Assembly: GCA_948567375.1 (NCBI GenBank)
Contig: OX419760.1
Location: 27,094,001-27,158,000, forward strand
Direction: 5' to 3'
From: Lunularia cruciata
Lineage: Eukaryota; Streptophyta; Marchantiopsida; Lunulariales; Lunulariaceae
DNA length: 64,000 nucleotides
The translations under genes were made by a program, and so were the position numbers. The notes beneath the pieces are model-generated. The model was not told where the DNA came from and did not search any database. It saw only the letters and a list, made by a program, of their open reading frames with translations. Positions 1 through 12,917 of the stretch are shown here, piece after piece (within the stretch, counting starts at the first letter, position 1; every line of letters starts with the position of its first letter).

Positions 1-858
1 ATTAAAGAGTATTGCACATTGCATGTTTGACCTCTCTCCTCATAGTGGTTCTTCAAGGGTAGTGGTTATATCCTCAATGTACTTGACACTATATCTAGAT
101 CATCCCTTATGTGATATAGATCAAAAATCTGCAACTAATGATGGAGCTTATTAGCATCCGGCCTCTTGATCTTTGCTTACAATAGTGCATATCATACTTG
201 GAATAGATGGCTATTTGGAATTAGAGGGAACTAACCACTAACTAGGGAGGTGATTGTGGGCCTTTGCAATATATATGACTTTCTATATGAGTTGTGCTTC
301 TTTATTTTATGATGTTGATAAGAATGTATGTTGTATAGTGATGTATATATGCATGACAACTATCATGACATTTGTAGCACCAAATTTAGTTTGCTAAGAT
401 GTGGGAGTGTTAGTCTTGGTAGTCACAATTGTATCAGTAGCTTTCCAAGGACTAATTGGTGGTGGCTAGATATTACATCAAGGTTTTTTGATTGCACCAT
501 TAGAGTCTATCAATTGGGCCATTAGAAATGTCATTAGGATTAGACCACTTGGCAATTCCAATGGGTGTACCTTTGAAGTGTAGCTCTACATAGCTCACTT
601 CCTTTGTGTTGAACCTTTGAGCTCCTAATTATGGTGGACAGAGACCAACAAGTGCAACTTGGATTCTCTAAGCAAGAGTGTGGCTTGATGGTGTAATTTG
701 TGCTTGTTGGCAAAGAGTATTGAGTGTTGAGATCTTATTTTTGATCATTTGATTACTATGGATCTTTGCAATTGTGTATGTGGCTTTCTATATGAGTTGT
801 GCATTTATCATGTATGATGTGACCATGATGTATGTTGTGTAGCAATATATACATGACA
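1..858 (+). mobile_element. 3' end of a Ty3/gypsy element of the MTase/PHD family
   Basis: This is the truncated 3' portion of the same family that lies complete at 51706-62388 on the other strand. Bases 1-255 match, with many substitutions, the stretch running from the end of the PHD finger to the polypurine tract of that element (shared words include gatctttgc and agatggctat). Next come a purine-rich tract at 242-255, a 105-bp piece resembling the LTR end, and one LTR. Bases 1-85 correspond to the last PHD residues, with the final Cys pair damaged. The rest of the element lies left of the window. Dead copy. Confidence 0.75.
361..858 (+). repeat. 3' LTR of the left-edge gypsy copy
   Basis: It aligns along its whole length with the reverse complements of the LTRs at 51706-52262 and 61945-62388 and of the solo LTR at 27392-27938. 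It starts tatcatgaca where the others start tgtcatgcc, and ends atacatgaca. Shared internal landmarks are the 'ttatggtggacagag' and 'cttggattctc' blocks near 630-670. Bases 256-360, just upstream, repeat the sequence at 770-858 (ctatatgagttgtgc). Confidence 0.75.
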
Positions 859-2180
859 CTATTTGTAACAACTCAACAAATATGAAATTGCAGAATTTTG
901 GTTAGTATCAAGTTGTTCATGTAAAGATAAAGCTCATTTTCTTTCTATCCAACAAAAATAAAATGTCACTAATTATTCCATCATTGTTACATCTTTAATC
1001 TCTTGCATAGAAACCACATCCAGAATAGAGCAAAATCACCAAGAAGGTGTTGTGGAAAAAGGAATAATCAGAAATCACTAATATGCAAAATAAGCATAAG
1101 GAATCTTGACAACGAGATGTTAGTCCAAAGGTGTCTAACTTCTTTAAAGGTACTAGAAAGATTAACATTTGGCCTATTCAAAAGGCACAAACACTCCAAA
1201 GACTATATCAAATTTCCCTATAAAGATCAGTTCTATCTTTCATATTTGGAATGCACCATCTTTAGGTTAATCTAATTTCACAACAAACATTACAATTCAG
1301 ATAATCAAGCATATACTCCCATGTTAACACTACAAAATACTCATGTCCCATCAAGGTATTGTCATCTCTAATTAATTCAACCAAGGAATAAATACATAAA
1401 GAAGAAAGCAACACCAAGAAGGATGAACACCAAAGTTTGAAGATTGTTGCTTTGCATTGGAATTGAGAAATGACAAAGTGCAAAGCTACTTCACTTATTC
1501 ATCTCAAATACTACATACTTAGCAATTTGGGTGTCAAGCTTAAATAGTTGATTGAGTCAAGAGTTACAAAACTAACCAAATTGTTAACATTCCAAACCCA
1601 AGATGGGTACAAAGGTAAAAACAACCAATTGCAAGTAATTCTAACTTACTCCAATGGTATAATAGCCATAACAAACTCCCTTTCTACCCAACTTCTTTTT
1701 TTATTGGTTCTTGGGTTTCTAAGTCATCTAGCACTTCATCAAAGTGCTACTTAAAATCTAGTAAATCAAATCTAAGATTTTATCTAAGAAAAATAAACTT
1801 TCTTTTGAATCTAACATGGAGATCTATTGCTATATGTTCTAATGCCTCTTCTTCTTGTAACAAGTGCTAGAGATTTGTATGCAAGATATGTAGCTCCCAA
1901 ATCTCTCCCTATAGCCCCAATAATTTTTTGAACTCATGAAGCACGTGCATCATAGCTCCATAAACCTGTCATATTTTATTTTACTTTCCTCTCTTCACAA
2001 GATTGTTCACAATCAATTATACTATGACTTCCCTTATTTTCCTCTATGATGTGCCGTTTACTCTCTCCTTCTCTTTATGGTTGATCTATCTCTTTACAAT
2101 AGTTTGTGCTTCAATTCTTAGCCAAATCCATTCCAAATCCTCCTTCAACCTTTGCCTCCTAATGCATTGAGATCTCCTTT
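859..2180. other. No gene seen; decayed DNA
   Basis: AT-rich sequence with short ORFs only, none with a recognisable motif. It looks like old repeat-derived DNA. No tRNA, rRNA or tandem array was noticed. Confidence 0.4.
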
Positions 2181-2186
2181 TGCTAT

Positions 2187-3860
2187 TCATCCAAGTAAGG
2201 GCTTGCCTCTCTTCAATATACTAGGAGGAATTTCTTGTATTAAGTCTTCCTCTCCTATATCTGCTAACACTCTATCACTACTTTGGCCACCTCTTCCTCC
2301 AAGATGGAAACCTTCATCTTGCTGTTGACCCTTTCCTTTGCTATAGATATGTGTGCTAAGGTGTCTTCTATTTCTTGAATCTTCCATTATTTTTCCTTCT
2401 CTGATTTTTCTTGCTTAATATTTTCCTTCTTCAAAGCCTCAACTTCTTCTTATAGCACTTGCTCTCATTCTCCTTGCACATGTTTTTTTCTTTTGGAGAT
2501 GTAAGATTTTTTACTTATAAGATTTAACCTTCAAGTTTTGGCATTCCAATTGATAGTGCAAAATTGCACCATCAAAGCATAATTGTAGAACTTGGGGTAT
2601 GTCTTTTGATAAATTGGAAAATATTGATCTACCACTTGTATAAGAGAATCCAACAGATTGGGAAAAAATTTGTAACCAAGTTTATTGTTGTCAATTGAAA
2701 TCCCAATTTCAAATAGAAAAGTCATAAAACTCTTAGATATTGTTGCCAATGTAGTTGAGTGCTCTTGTTCCCTCTCTTTTCCCTCTTTCTTTGGCTGAAG
2801 GTGTGGTTCCTTTTGGTTGATCAAATACCTTCAACATTGTCATTTCATCTATGGGGGTTTTTCACCTTCCTCTTCTTTGTCCAAATCATCTTTGACTTTG
2901 TCTTCAAGCTTGGTTTTGAACACCACCTCAACTTCCTCTTCTTCTTCCTTGCATTCTACTATGGACTACTCCTGTTGATTTTTATTATCAAACTCAATGA
3001 TTTTTATTACTGTTTGCTTCTTTGTACCTCTTGATGACATCTTCTTGGAAGGAGTTTTAACTAGCCAAGATCTTGTTACTTTAGTCTTGATAGGAAGCAT
3101 AAACAATGAGTTGGCTTGTTAAATCATGTATGCAGGTCCTACCGCATCCAACAAGAAGCATGCACTCAATTAGTAGTGTCCAAGGAATATTCTTTTCTCC
3201 TCATTCAAGAGCAAATTCATACCTATGGAAAAATGGATTAAAAATGGCATCACATAATGCAGTCTTGGTACTTTAAATGTTGAGAAAAACTTTGTTGTGT
3301 GGTTGGTAAAGATCTTTGCCCAACTGATTTTTGAAACTTGGAAATACATGTTTGAAGAAAGCTACTTGTCTATTTGAGAGATAGGTTGCATGCTAAGGCT
3401 TGAAAATCTTCATCAATGCTGCACGGTATCCGCCCCCAGGCAATTGGCAAAATCTTCCTTGGATATGGAGGTTTTTGTATATTTTCCGTTCCTGCGGTAA
3501 TTTTTACTGGTCCAAGAGGGACTTCCACTTCTATTCGACCCTATAATAGCTCTACATGTGAAGTATTTGCAATTTTGCACCATCTAGCCATTCAAAGTGT
3601 GCGTTTTTTTGATGAATGACATTGCAATTTTGTCATGCATGGCTTTATTGAGTATCTAAATCTGACATTAGTTCTGGCATCTTCTCCTAACACTTGTCTT
3701 TGATGGTTCTTTGTCCATGATCAAGGATTTCCACAAAGTTGCCTTGACACTTATTACATCATGCTTTGGATATCCAAGGCCATTGGCCTTGGAACATACT
3801 CCCAATTCTACAATAGGAAAGTCAAATGAAATTTTATATTAAAGCTCTTATCACCTCCAT
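2187..3860 (-). pseudogene. Broken ORF of an unrecognised coiled-coil protein, copy 1
   Basis: Read on the minus strand across several frames, this gives one protein-like trail. An N-terminal globular part near 3300-3550 (KITAGTENIQKPPYP) is followed near 3200-3260 by a block reading LHYVMPFLIHFSIGMNLLL. Then come a short basic stretch, an acidic Glu-rich linker near 2880-2960, and Lys/Glu-rich helical sequence at 2350-2830. The LHYVMPF block resembles LHYIMPFATYFYLELNLLN near 31500-31550, where a second copy lies inside a chromovirus. The shared order is globular, basic, acidic, helical. I do not recognise the family. A Gag-like protein of a non-autonomous LTR element is possible. Stops and frameshifts show it is dead. 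Confidence 0.45.
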
Positions 3861-6800
3861 ATCCCAAGGACTTATTGCTAGATTTGAGATCAAATTTTCT
3901 CAAATTAAGAGATCTCTTTTTTTGGACTACTTCCTTCACAATCATAACAATCTATACACTCTTTTCTAAAGTTTTTTACACTTCTAACTCACAAACCTTC
4001 TCAATTAACTATGTTTGGCTTAATTGAATTCTCTCTCTAGATTTAGACTTTGAGTGAATTTGTGCTTTGTTTGTTCATAGGTATTGCAATTTGTAGTCAA
4101 ATTGAAATCATACCTCATCATGCAGTTTAGTTACCCATTAGAGTTTCCATATGAGATTTTTGGACTGAATACAATAGCTATATCATTTAGTTCTTTTTCC
4201 AATATTACTTGCATCCTCAATAAAGTACAACATTTAGCTATCCTCTGAATAAAAATCATAATTGAGCTTCTTCTAAAGAAATCCAGGGACTCCATTTGCA
4301 ATAAACTCCTTGCTACTCCAAAGATTTGAGACCTTGTTCCTTTGGAGGATTCCCTTGTTTCTTTATAGTGAAAACTCTAATACTCCAAAGGACCACTATC
4401 TTGATTCTTTGGAAGGATTTCAAGAAATATCTAAGTAGTAAACTCCATCTTCCAAAGGAGCTCAAAATTAGACAATTCCTTCTATTTACAAGGCTTTTTT
4501 CACTTCCTATGTACAAATAAAAGAGAAGAGGAACAAAACCCAAAAAAAATTTATAATGTGGGTACCACATTGTGTAACCTACCATCAAACCTTGCACATG
4601 GCAATAAAACCTTCTCTTGCACCCCTTGTTGCATGCAATACTGTTTACCCTTGCAAGGAGACCTCACAATTGGTCAAAAAACTCCACTCTTACACCCACT
4701 ACTTTGAACAAACCCCCCTTACTCTTGCAAAAAACCCTTGACCTTAGATAAACAAACCCCCTACCCATCCCTGCTTCAAGAAAAATCTTTCTTTAAGCAA
4801 GCAAACTATATCCATTCATGAGCAAATCCCTTGCCATCCCAACAAACTCCTTTCTTCAACAAGCAAAGAGTGGTAAAAAATTGCTATGACATGAAATTAA
4901 TAAGTTGTGGACCAAATACTTGAGATTTGGATACAAGATTGTGTGTGTTGTACAAGATTAAATTTATAGCCTAATTGATTGCAGAAATTGAGTTCAACAT
5001 ACACAATTAGTTAAAGTTGTAAAATATTACCGCCAATGTACTCAAGAATTACAGTTTAGATCAAAACCAAAAAGTATAGGCTTAATATTTTGTCAACGTC
5101 ATGTACTTGAATGAGAACTTTAATTGGAGTACCCACTTTTGGAGAAGATTGACTTGAAAGAAAAGGTGATTAAAAGCTAGTTATTAATAGAAGTCCAAAA
5201 CACATTATGCTTTGCATAAATAGAATAGGAGGTAGAATGAGGGAGTAAATCAAAGCAATTTAGGATAGTAATCCAATGCATTCCCTACATTGGATTACCC
5301 TGCCAAATTACTTGAGGTTAGATTGGGAAAACAGGGGTTGGACTATGATTGCAACACAATAGAAATAGAGGTAATGTGAATCCTACAAGGCTCAATACAC
5401 TCCTATAATTTTATGATCTTACCCTTGAGTTGTAATTAATGGGAGAAAAAAAATTATTCATAAGTAACAAACTGCATTTTAATGATCATAGTTTAGCACT
5501 ACAGCCATTTTGAGATCACTTAGAGATAAGTAGAAAAATTGGGTTTCAAGGCACAATTAGGGATTGCATGATAAAAATTACCAAGATTACGGCAAAATTA
5601 GGGCTAGTTTGTGGATTTCTAGTTTTTTCAATGACAAGTGACACTAGCACTTTATTGATGTTATTATAAACATACCACAAGGAAATGTGTGGTATGTCTA
5701 TAATGGCATCCACAAAGCAATCCATGGGTTATTTGCTCCAAAATACATATTGCTTTGTATTATGCCCTTGCTCTAGGTGGCAAGGATAAGCCTATGTGGT
5801 GGCCAGATCAATAGTCACAGCAAGTGAAGGCTAGAACCATTTGTGGTTTTGGAAGGTATTTAAGATGGGAGTAGCTCCAACACTAGTTGGTTAGTATATG
5901 GTTGATCAAGACTAGGTAGCAATTTGTCCACCTTGAGAGATTTAGACAATATTGTTGTAAGCTAGCAAAGAGGTAATGGTAGGTGAGTAGTGGTGGTTCT
6001 TGATCAAGAATAGGACTAGGGAGCATTTAGAGCTTTATATTCAAGTCCCATTGGACACTCATATGATATTATCTATGCATGTGCATTTTCTTTCAGTGAA
6101 TTTCTTTTGTTCTTTCAGTGAATTTCCTTTGTGGCTTGTAAGTGGATTTTGAGTGTGAAATATTATCTGAATTACCACATGGTTAGTAAACATTTGTCTT
6201 CAAGGTTGAAGTGGATTGTGACCAAGTACTCTCCTTTTTGGGTTGGTGACTAGATGGAGGTAGACTATTGTAGAGGATCCGTTACAATGTGTCCATACCC
6301 ATAACATAGTGAGCTCTTAAGGAAGCCTTTGGTGGTGGTGAGTTTTGGTTTGTGCCAATAAACCAATGAGAACCAAGCAAATCTAACTCCATACAAAGAA
6401 CCAATATTCATCTCCTAAACACCCAAAATTGCCAAATGAGAGTATTGATCTCATGCAATCTTACACTAGATAGTCAATAATCCAAAATTCTACCATCTTA
6501 ACTAGCCATGTATCACATCTTTTCCCTTTCACATGTCCGAGTGCACTTGATCTCAAAACATGTAGATACCATCCGGGCCAAGATGTCACCAAGAATCCTT
6601 CTTGGTGACATAGGTTGGAAGCCAAGGTGCTAAGTATAGGAGGTAGTGGAATGATGGTTATGAAGTTGGTTGAACCTAACCCCGGTCCATCATACTTGAG
6701 TAAAAGTAGGGACAAAAACAAGTGAGGAGCAAGAAGAAGGTGTCCTTTGTGACCTATTTTTTATGAATTGGAGTCCAATTCAAGAAGTCACAACAAGTCC

Positions 6801-8360
6801 ATGGTAGGGACAATGTGCTATGGGTTTAGGAATCAAATCCATATCCCAACTAAAAATCAACCTAGTACCACAAGTCCAGAACCGTAAAAGTGAAGGGAAA
6901 GTTGGTAGGGATTTGTTTAACATTTTGAGCCAATGTCTCCAAGTTTCATGCATATTGTGTGGATTGGATGATGAGTGTGACATAACATGAACCCTAGTCT
7001 TGGTATTGTTAGGAGGGAAAATGTTTTAAAAAACAAGGAAATGAGTGGAAGTTTTGGGCCAATGTCTACTAGATGATCCAAACCTATTAGTGGAGATCAA
7101 GAGTGTAAGGCCAAGAGGACCTCACGCCAGTAGTTGTAGACGCTACCTTGGAGCTCTAAGCAATCCAAAGAATCACTCCACTTTTGTAAGGACATAGATA
7201 GATAGATCCAAGCAACCAACCCTAAAAAGGTAAGCTTCTAACAAGAAGTTGTAAACTTTATTAATTCTTATATCTAGGATACCTCAATATCATAACATTT
7301 GTGTAGTTTTTTATTCCATCCTTGTGCATAAACTATTGTGAGTATGTGTTTGTGTGTGTTGTGTGAGTGTCATTGTAGCAAAAACCTTTGGGAATAGAGT
7401 TAAGGTGGAGACTTGGTGACACCTATTGGTGGTTTTAGAAGGCATCTAGACCCTACAATTGTAGGCCTTAACTTGATCCCATTTTTGGAGTAATTGTATG
7501 CATGTGTGCTCAGAATTGTAGTGTGAGTGTGTTGGTCTCAGGCTACTATAAGCCTACCTAGACCTCTTTGAGCACAGAAAGGTTAATTAACAACTCCTTA
7601 TAGATTGTAGACTTTCCAAGAATCATCTTGCTTGGAGTGAAACATTTTTCCTTTGAAACATAGACAAGAAGTAAAAATAGATTTTTTTGAACCCAACCTA
7701 AACCAGAATACATAGTGTCTCAAGGAGGCCATTTGTTGCATAAGTCATAAGTCTCTCATGTCTCTATGATGTCAAATAGATTGAGCTTCAAAATTAAAAT
7801 TTTCAAGGAAATGACCTCAAGATGCATTCTTATCCTACCTTGACCACTTTTTTTGGGTAGTTGAGAACACTTCAAACAACCTAACCTCCACACTAATACC
7901 CACAAAGGTACCTCTTGCTATACACGCTCCATTCCCATTGTGCCCAAATTGGTCAAGTGCTATGGCAAGTTGGATCCACACAAGGATCTAATTCCTTCCT
8001 AGCTTACTCTTTATGAAAACCTCACGATCTTGAACAAGCTCTAGCAAAGTATAAAAAGGTCTCACATCCATCTGCATCAATTGTTTAAAAGGAAGTGTGT
8101 TCAGATTTTTGAACAACATGGACACAAAGTCACTAGAGTGATCTACTTACATTTGGTCTACTAAATAACAAGGATAATGTGCAAATTCTCACTATTGTAA
8201 AAGAAAATTCCCCTTTTCAATGCAAGCATAGTCTAAACCCCATTCATACTCATCCATAAACGCATCACAATTCCGTAATAAACCTTCTTCAATATCAAGC
8301 TCACATTGCAATTCCAACAATAGTCCTTGCATACACCTTTCTATTTAGTTTGTTGACTCC
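3861..8360. other. No gene seen; decayed repeat-like DNA
   Basis: About 4.5 kb of CpG-poor sequence with only short, motif-less ORFs on both strands. One imperfect hairpin lies at 5661-5706. Nothing else can be supported. Confidence 0.4.
5661..5706. repeat. Short inverted repeat (hairpin)
   Basis: The arms acataccaca and tgtggtatgt are separated by about 8 bases, and pairing extends imperfectly outward (ttattata against tctataatg). It could be a MITE remnant or chance. Nothing supports a small-RNA precursor beyond the fold. Confidence 0.4.
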
Positions 8361-8445
8361 TAATCGGTACTAAGGCGGGACACGGTGATAATCAAACGTA
8401 ATAGAGCACAACCTTGATCCGGTTTTCTACTGGCTAATTTGCAAA

Positions 8446-8540
8446 ATATTACCACCCCACTATTTTCTTCTCTCCATATCTTTCCTCGTACACCTTGCTT
8501 TTCTCTGGACTGATTTGCAAAAAATTTGCCAACCCACTAT
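8446..8540. repeat. Diverged tandem duplication, about 70-bp period
   Basis: The block around 'gctaatttgcaaaatatta' followed by 'cccactatt' recurs about 70 bp later as 'ctgatttgcaaaaaattt' followed by 'cccactatt'. Non-coding. Confidence 0.5.
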
Positions 8541-8748
8541 TCTCTTTAGTCAAAGGTGGTGGAATGTGTGCCACCTTTCAAATCCAAGATACTACCAAGC
8601 ACACTTGGAATCTATTCTATTCAATTGCTCGACACTAAACAAAACTCTTAATTCTCCTTGATTTACTTCACTAAACTACTAAACTAGTCAGTTCTTTCAC
8701 TACTCTTTCCCAGTTACTATTCCCAAACTCAGCTTATGGTTCCACAAA

Positions 8749-8908
8749 GGATATGAATGTTTCTTGAATGGCTCTTTGTTTGAGCGATCTAGACACTCTC
8801 TTGTAATTAAGCCTTCTTGACGTTCCGCTAGCGATATGAATGTTTTTTGAATGGCTCTTTATTTGTACTATCTAGACACTCCCTCATAATTAGGCCTTAA
8901 TGCAAATG
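8749..8908. repeat. Tandem duplication of about 85 bp
   Basis: Two neighbouring copies share atatgaatgtt, ttgaatggctcttt, atctagacactc and taattaggcctt-like blocks in the same order. They begin near 8752 and 8836. Confidence 0.6.
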
Positions 8909-9102
8909 CCATATGACAATGTACATGTAGAGAGAATCAATATTTATGCGAGCACTGTATCTCGCAAAAACCTATGAATCACAAATTGCATTATGGCGTC
9001 TCAGTTGGAAAAACAATTGGCAAGTTGTGGCAGCTAGGCTGGTCTTTTAGCACAGTAGGTGTCCCACATGTCCAAATGGTGCGAATTCTTAAGGGACAAT
9101 CT

Positions 9103-9156
9103 ATTACTTTTCGGAACAAATTTACTATTACTTTTGCGAACAAATTCACTATGGGA
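9103..9156. repeat. 24-bp tandem duplication
   Basis: 'acttttcggaacaaatttac' is followed directly by 'acttttgcgaacaaattcac', differing at a few positions. Non-coding. Confidence 0.6.
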
Positions 9157-10267
9157 CAAAAGGGATTTAAGAGTAATGAGCACGAAGTTACCCATTAATG
9201 CAATTGTTGGTTTCGTAAATAATTGGACATGTGGGAGTAGGGGCTTCGGTCTACTCTAACAATGTATATCACAACCCTTTACACAAAGAATAATAGACCC
9301 CATAATGAATTTGTGTGTCTTTTTTTATTTACCCTATCGATAAAGTTATGGGATCTTGTGCTCACCCCGTAATTCAGAATGTGTACCTTTATTTCACCTA
9401 TCACAAAAAGAATCTGGGACCTTTTCCTTTAATGGCAAATTGTGGAACCCATATAACTCCACAACTGATACGCCGTAGTGCCTGTAAATATTTTGTGGCT
9501 GCGGGTTAATACCCGAACAACTTTTGAGTACCCGACGGTCCACTATTCACACAAAAAATCAATAGATATCCCATAAAATATGTTATGAAATATTTACGCG
9601 AAACCTGTTATTGTTAACCCTACTATGTAAAAGCTTTCACGTTAGTAGATATGTCTCCTCGGCTATTCTTTTGTTTATGGGAAACTTCCGGACACATGTA
9701 CTGGGAAGGTATCTTGCCTCAGAACAAATTTCAAAGTGTAGTTGTAGTAAGCTTGATACTTGAGATTTGGTGCACTACTCTAACTAATCTCCTGTAATCT
9801 AGTAGTGTGTCCAAATTTTAACGATTGATTTTGTTTGGTCACCGTGGTAAGTAAATGTCACATCTACAACAAAACTCCCGAATCTATGATCAAATCAATG
9901 ATACACGACACCACTGAGCAAAGTACACACTTAGCCTAATGAGACGTGGATGCAAACCTACTTTGCTGATGATCTAACTATGATTATGCTTAGGCATGGG
10001 ATGAGTACAACCGGTGAAATCTGAAGTAGGAGCTGGTTCTTCTTCTTGTTCTTATTGGATTCGAATAGAAAGTAAGGGAACTTTGATTTACAGGAAAGCA
10101 AGGAATGGGGTGTTCTATGGACACACCAATGTGAGAAGAATTGATTCCTTCGTTCATTTAGAAACCGGTGTCAAAATTTGCTTGACTATACCTTTTGTAA
10201 CGAGTATTGTGAACTTGAACGTCCGGAGAGATACAAACGTGAAGGTGATTAAAACGAATACTATAGA

Positions 10268-10530
10268 AACTAATAATAGATCAACATTATGGCTTAGGAA
10301 ATCCAAATAGATTTATAAAGAGTTATTGTCATTCTGTTAAGAGAGGAGGCGATCACGTAAAAACAAAAAAAAATAGGATGGGAAGACCCCATCAAGCCAT
10401 ACAAGAGAGGGAGGAAAAAAAAAATGAGACTAAATTCCCATAGAGTCTATATAAGAAATTTACACTACCTGCACCTAAGATCCGAGGTATACACCCCACC
10501 GCACCTAAGATATCCTAGCTATGCAAATAG
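10268..10530 (-). mobile_element. 5'-truncated 3' end of the RLE element, left copy
   Basis: The reverse complement of 17383-17630 aligns here along about 250 bp, with landmarks taataatagatca, aaatccaaat, gagaggaggcg and gaccccatcaagc. The order is preserved end to end. In the right copy this segment is the end of a zinc-finger/endonuclease reading frame plus its 3' flank, so this is most simply a second, heavily 5'-truncated copy in the opposite orientation. No poly(A) tail or target duplication was found. Confidence 0.6.
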
Positions 10531-12917
10531 ATTCCCATTATTTGGTTTCTTCAAGGTCAAACTGTCTTATATGACTCATCGAGAAATATGGCAAATCGTA
10601 GTTTGAAGCTCTCCGGTCCTCATCCGGCCATGGTGTCCTGCTCATATCACATTCATTAGTAATCGCTGCGCCGTAAATGTGCGCTTTTTCGACGTCATGA
10701 CCATGTCCATGATCCAGAAGTAGGATGCTTAGGGGTAGATTAACAGAATCCATATTCCTGTAAACTTTCTGATTTCAAGAATCTTTGTACAGCTTAAGTA
10801 GGATGATCCTCTTGATAATATGATCTTCTGTGTACCAACGACTTTGTTGAAAACGTAACTCCACCAACCCGTTTATATGGCGGCACATAATAAATCGAGC
10901 AACTTATATTTCGATAACGTGATCTTCTTCATGTTATCTTGGGAAACGGAGTTACAACGGAAGGTACTGCTAGACATTAAGGTTCACCTCCATTTACATC
11001 CTCCTTCCTCGTAAGAAGTTGTTGCCCACGGGCAATTGGTCATTCACCGACTAGCTCCAATCGCCATGCATAAGTGAGATGATACTTTACCTAGTAACCG
11101 GCAATTTGGCATTGATTAGCGCGGAATGAGAGTGGAGAAACAAGACCGACATCGCGGCTAAAATAGCAATCTCTCGGAAGGTGACCGACTCATCGACTGC
11201 CGTTTTATTTCGTTATAGGAACTTGATGCACGGGGGACACGGTTGCTTCCAATCTCGGTCAAGGTGGTGGTCTCTGCTGTCAACCCTAACTGAATATACT
11301 TTTGCTCCTATCCAGTGGTGGAGGAGTGCCGGCCTCTAATAGTTGGCGCCTGCGTGGTTGCAACTCTGATTGTTGGGAGAATTCCATCAGATGTTAAAAA
11401 GAATACGGCTGCTACCTACAGTTTAAGTCTTCGATCATCGATCCTGGACCGTACATCCACGAATCGGAAGTTCCACTGGATTGAACAAATCACGTGATTG
11501 AAGACATCACGTGGGAACTTAACGGCCACGTTGTCCGGTTCTCTTCGGATCTACAAGGAATCCTCCTACTTGTCGCCATTTTGCAGTTGCGGCATGAACA
11601 AACGAGTAGTTATCGTCTGCAGGACAAGGAGACCGCCCACTTACCAACTTAGTATGAATAGGTGAAACGACGGTGATCTACACCGGAATTCCCCCGGTTC
11701 TATGTTATTTATATTACTAGTTTGGGTAGAAAAGTGAATGGTCACTTTCCATCAACTTGTGAGCGGGTTCAGACAACGCAAATTTCAGATACTTCTGAAA
11801 TTTGATACCTGGAATTGGCTATTTGCAAAAACAGATCAGGAGAATTTTGGTGAGTTGCTAAACTGACATGGAGGGCTATTCTGAAGCGCATTGCAGGTTC
11901 GAAGACCATCTATTTTTTCCCTCTACTCTCACGACTTATCAAGACTTATTAGATGATGTGTCGTGTCAATCTAGGCTACTTGAAATATTTGGCAGAATTT
12001 GTAACTCTTCAGAATTGGTAGACAACGCATTTTTACGCATACGTAAATTCAAATGTCCTAATCTCGACACGCCGGGGTTGGGCTGGTCCGCTTGAAGGTC
12101 GAAACGGCAAATTTAAAACGGTAGCTGGCGGCATGTTCTAGAGTTCTTTTGGTGAAACTCGTACAGCAAGAAAGTGATTTCCTTTGCACATGGGCTATGA
12201 GGCTCCCGAATCGGAACGCAAAAGAACAAAAAGTGGAACTTGCACAATACTCGAGATACTAATCACAACCGGTACACCACACGTCCTGTTTCAAGCCACT
12301 TTCGAACTGTAAAGAGAACAAGAACCAAAATTGTGTAACTTCGGAACTCGTTTTTACTAGGCAACTGACGAACCAGCAGCTCAGCTCTTTGAAAGTATGT
12401 ACACTGCATTGTGGAGTTTTTCCTCTCAGTGGCTCAGCCCTGACACTTTACTACTGATTAGGGGAAATGACATCCTTCCCGATCCTACTGGACTGACCGT
12501 CATGAATCTATTCGGTTACAGGAATGGTATATAGTAAACCTACATGTAACATGAACAGAATCAACAAATCTGTCCGACCTCAGGAGCATGCCCGGCGGAG
12601 GAACGGTAGCTTCGCACCCCGACCTCTCCCGAGGAAGTCCGCTACAGTCTATGGCCGCCGCCACTAGGTAAAAATTAAAGATCCGTCGCTGTCTCTCCTC
12701 TGCCTCGTGACGAAACACACGAACATTCGTCCCAAAGATGCTTCAAACAGAGTGCAGATCGGTCAGTGGGAACAATAGAAACTCTACTCCAGGAAGGGGA
12801 CAAAATTACCGGCTGCGATAATTGTTGCACACTAAGCTCTTACAAAACTCCCACCGGCATGTGTACATAGTACTACATTGCCTCATTGCCTCCGAACAGA
12901 CATTAAGCGCATCTAAA
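10531..12917. other. CpG-retaining region 3' of HSP90, no gene seen
   Basis: About 2.4 kb of mixed-composition DNA with many CpG sites and no ORF carrying a recognisable motif. The part next to 12917 must contain the HSP90 3' UTR. I found no clear AATAAA-type signal close to the stop on the minus strand. A short palindrome lies at 11779-11804. Confidence 0.4.
11779..11804. repeat. Short perfect inverted repeat
   Basis: The arms caaatttcaga and tctgaaatttg are separated by four bases. No T-run or other terminator-like context is present, so its function is unknown. Confidence 0.5.

Larger units (their letters stand above)
8361..10267. other. CpG-retaining DNA, no gene seen
   Basis: From about 8360 CpG dinucleotides become frequent, unlike the sequence to the left. 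ORFs are short and motif-less, including a 98-residue one at 10014-10310 that I do not recognise. The stretch appears to be the left part of the CpG-rich domain around HSP90. Confidence 0.4.

Noticed and set aside
10014-10310. Possible organelle-derived gene fragment
   Set aside because: The translation looked protein-like, but I could match it to no plastid or mitochondrial gene, so no call was made.
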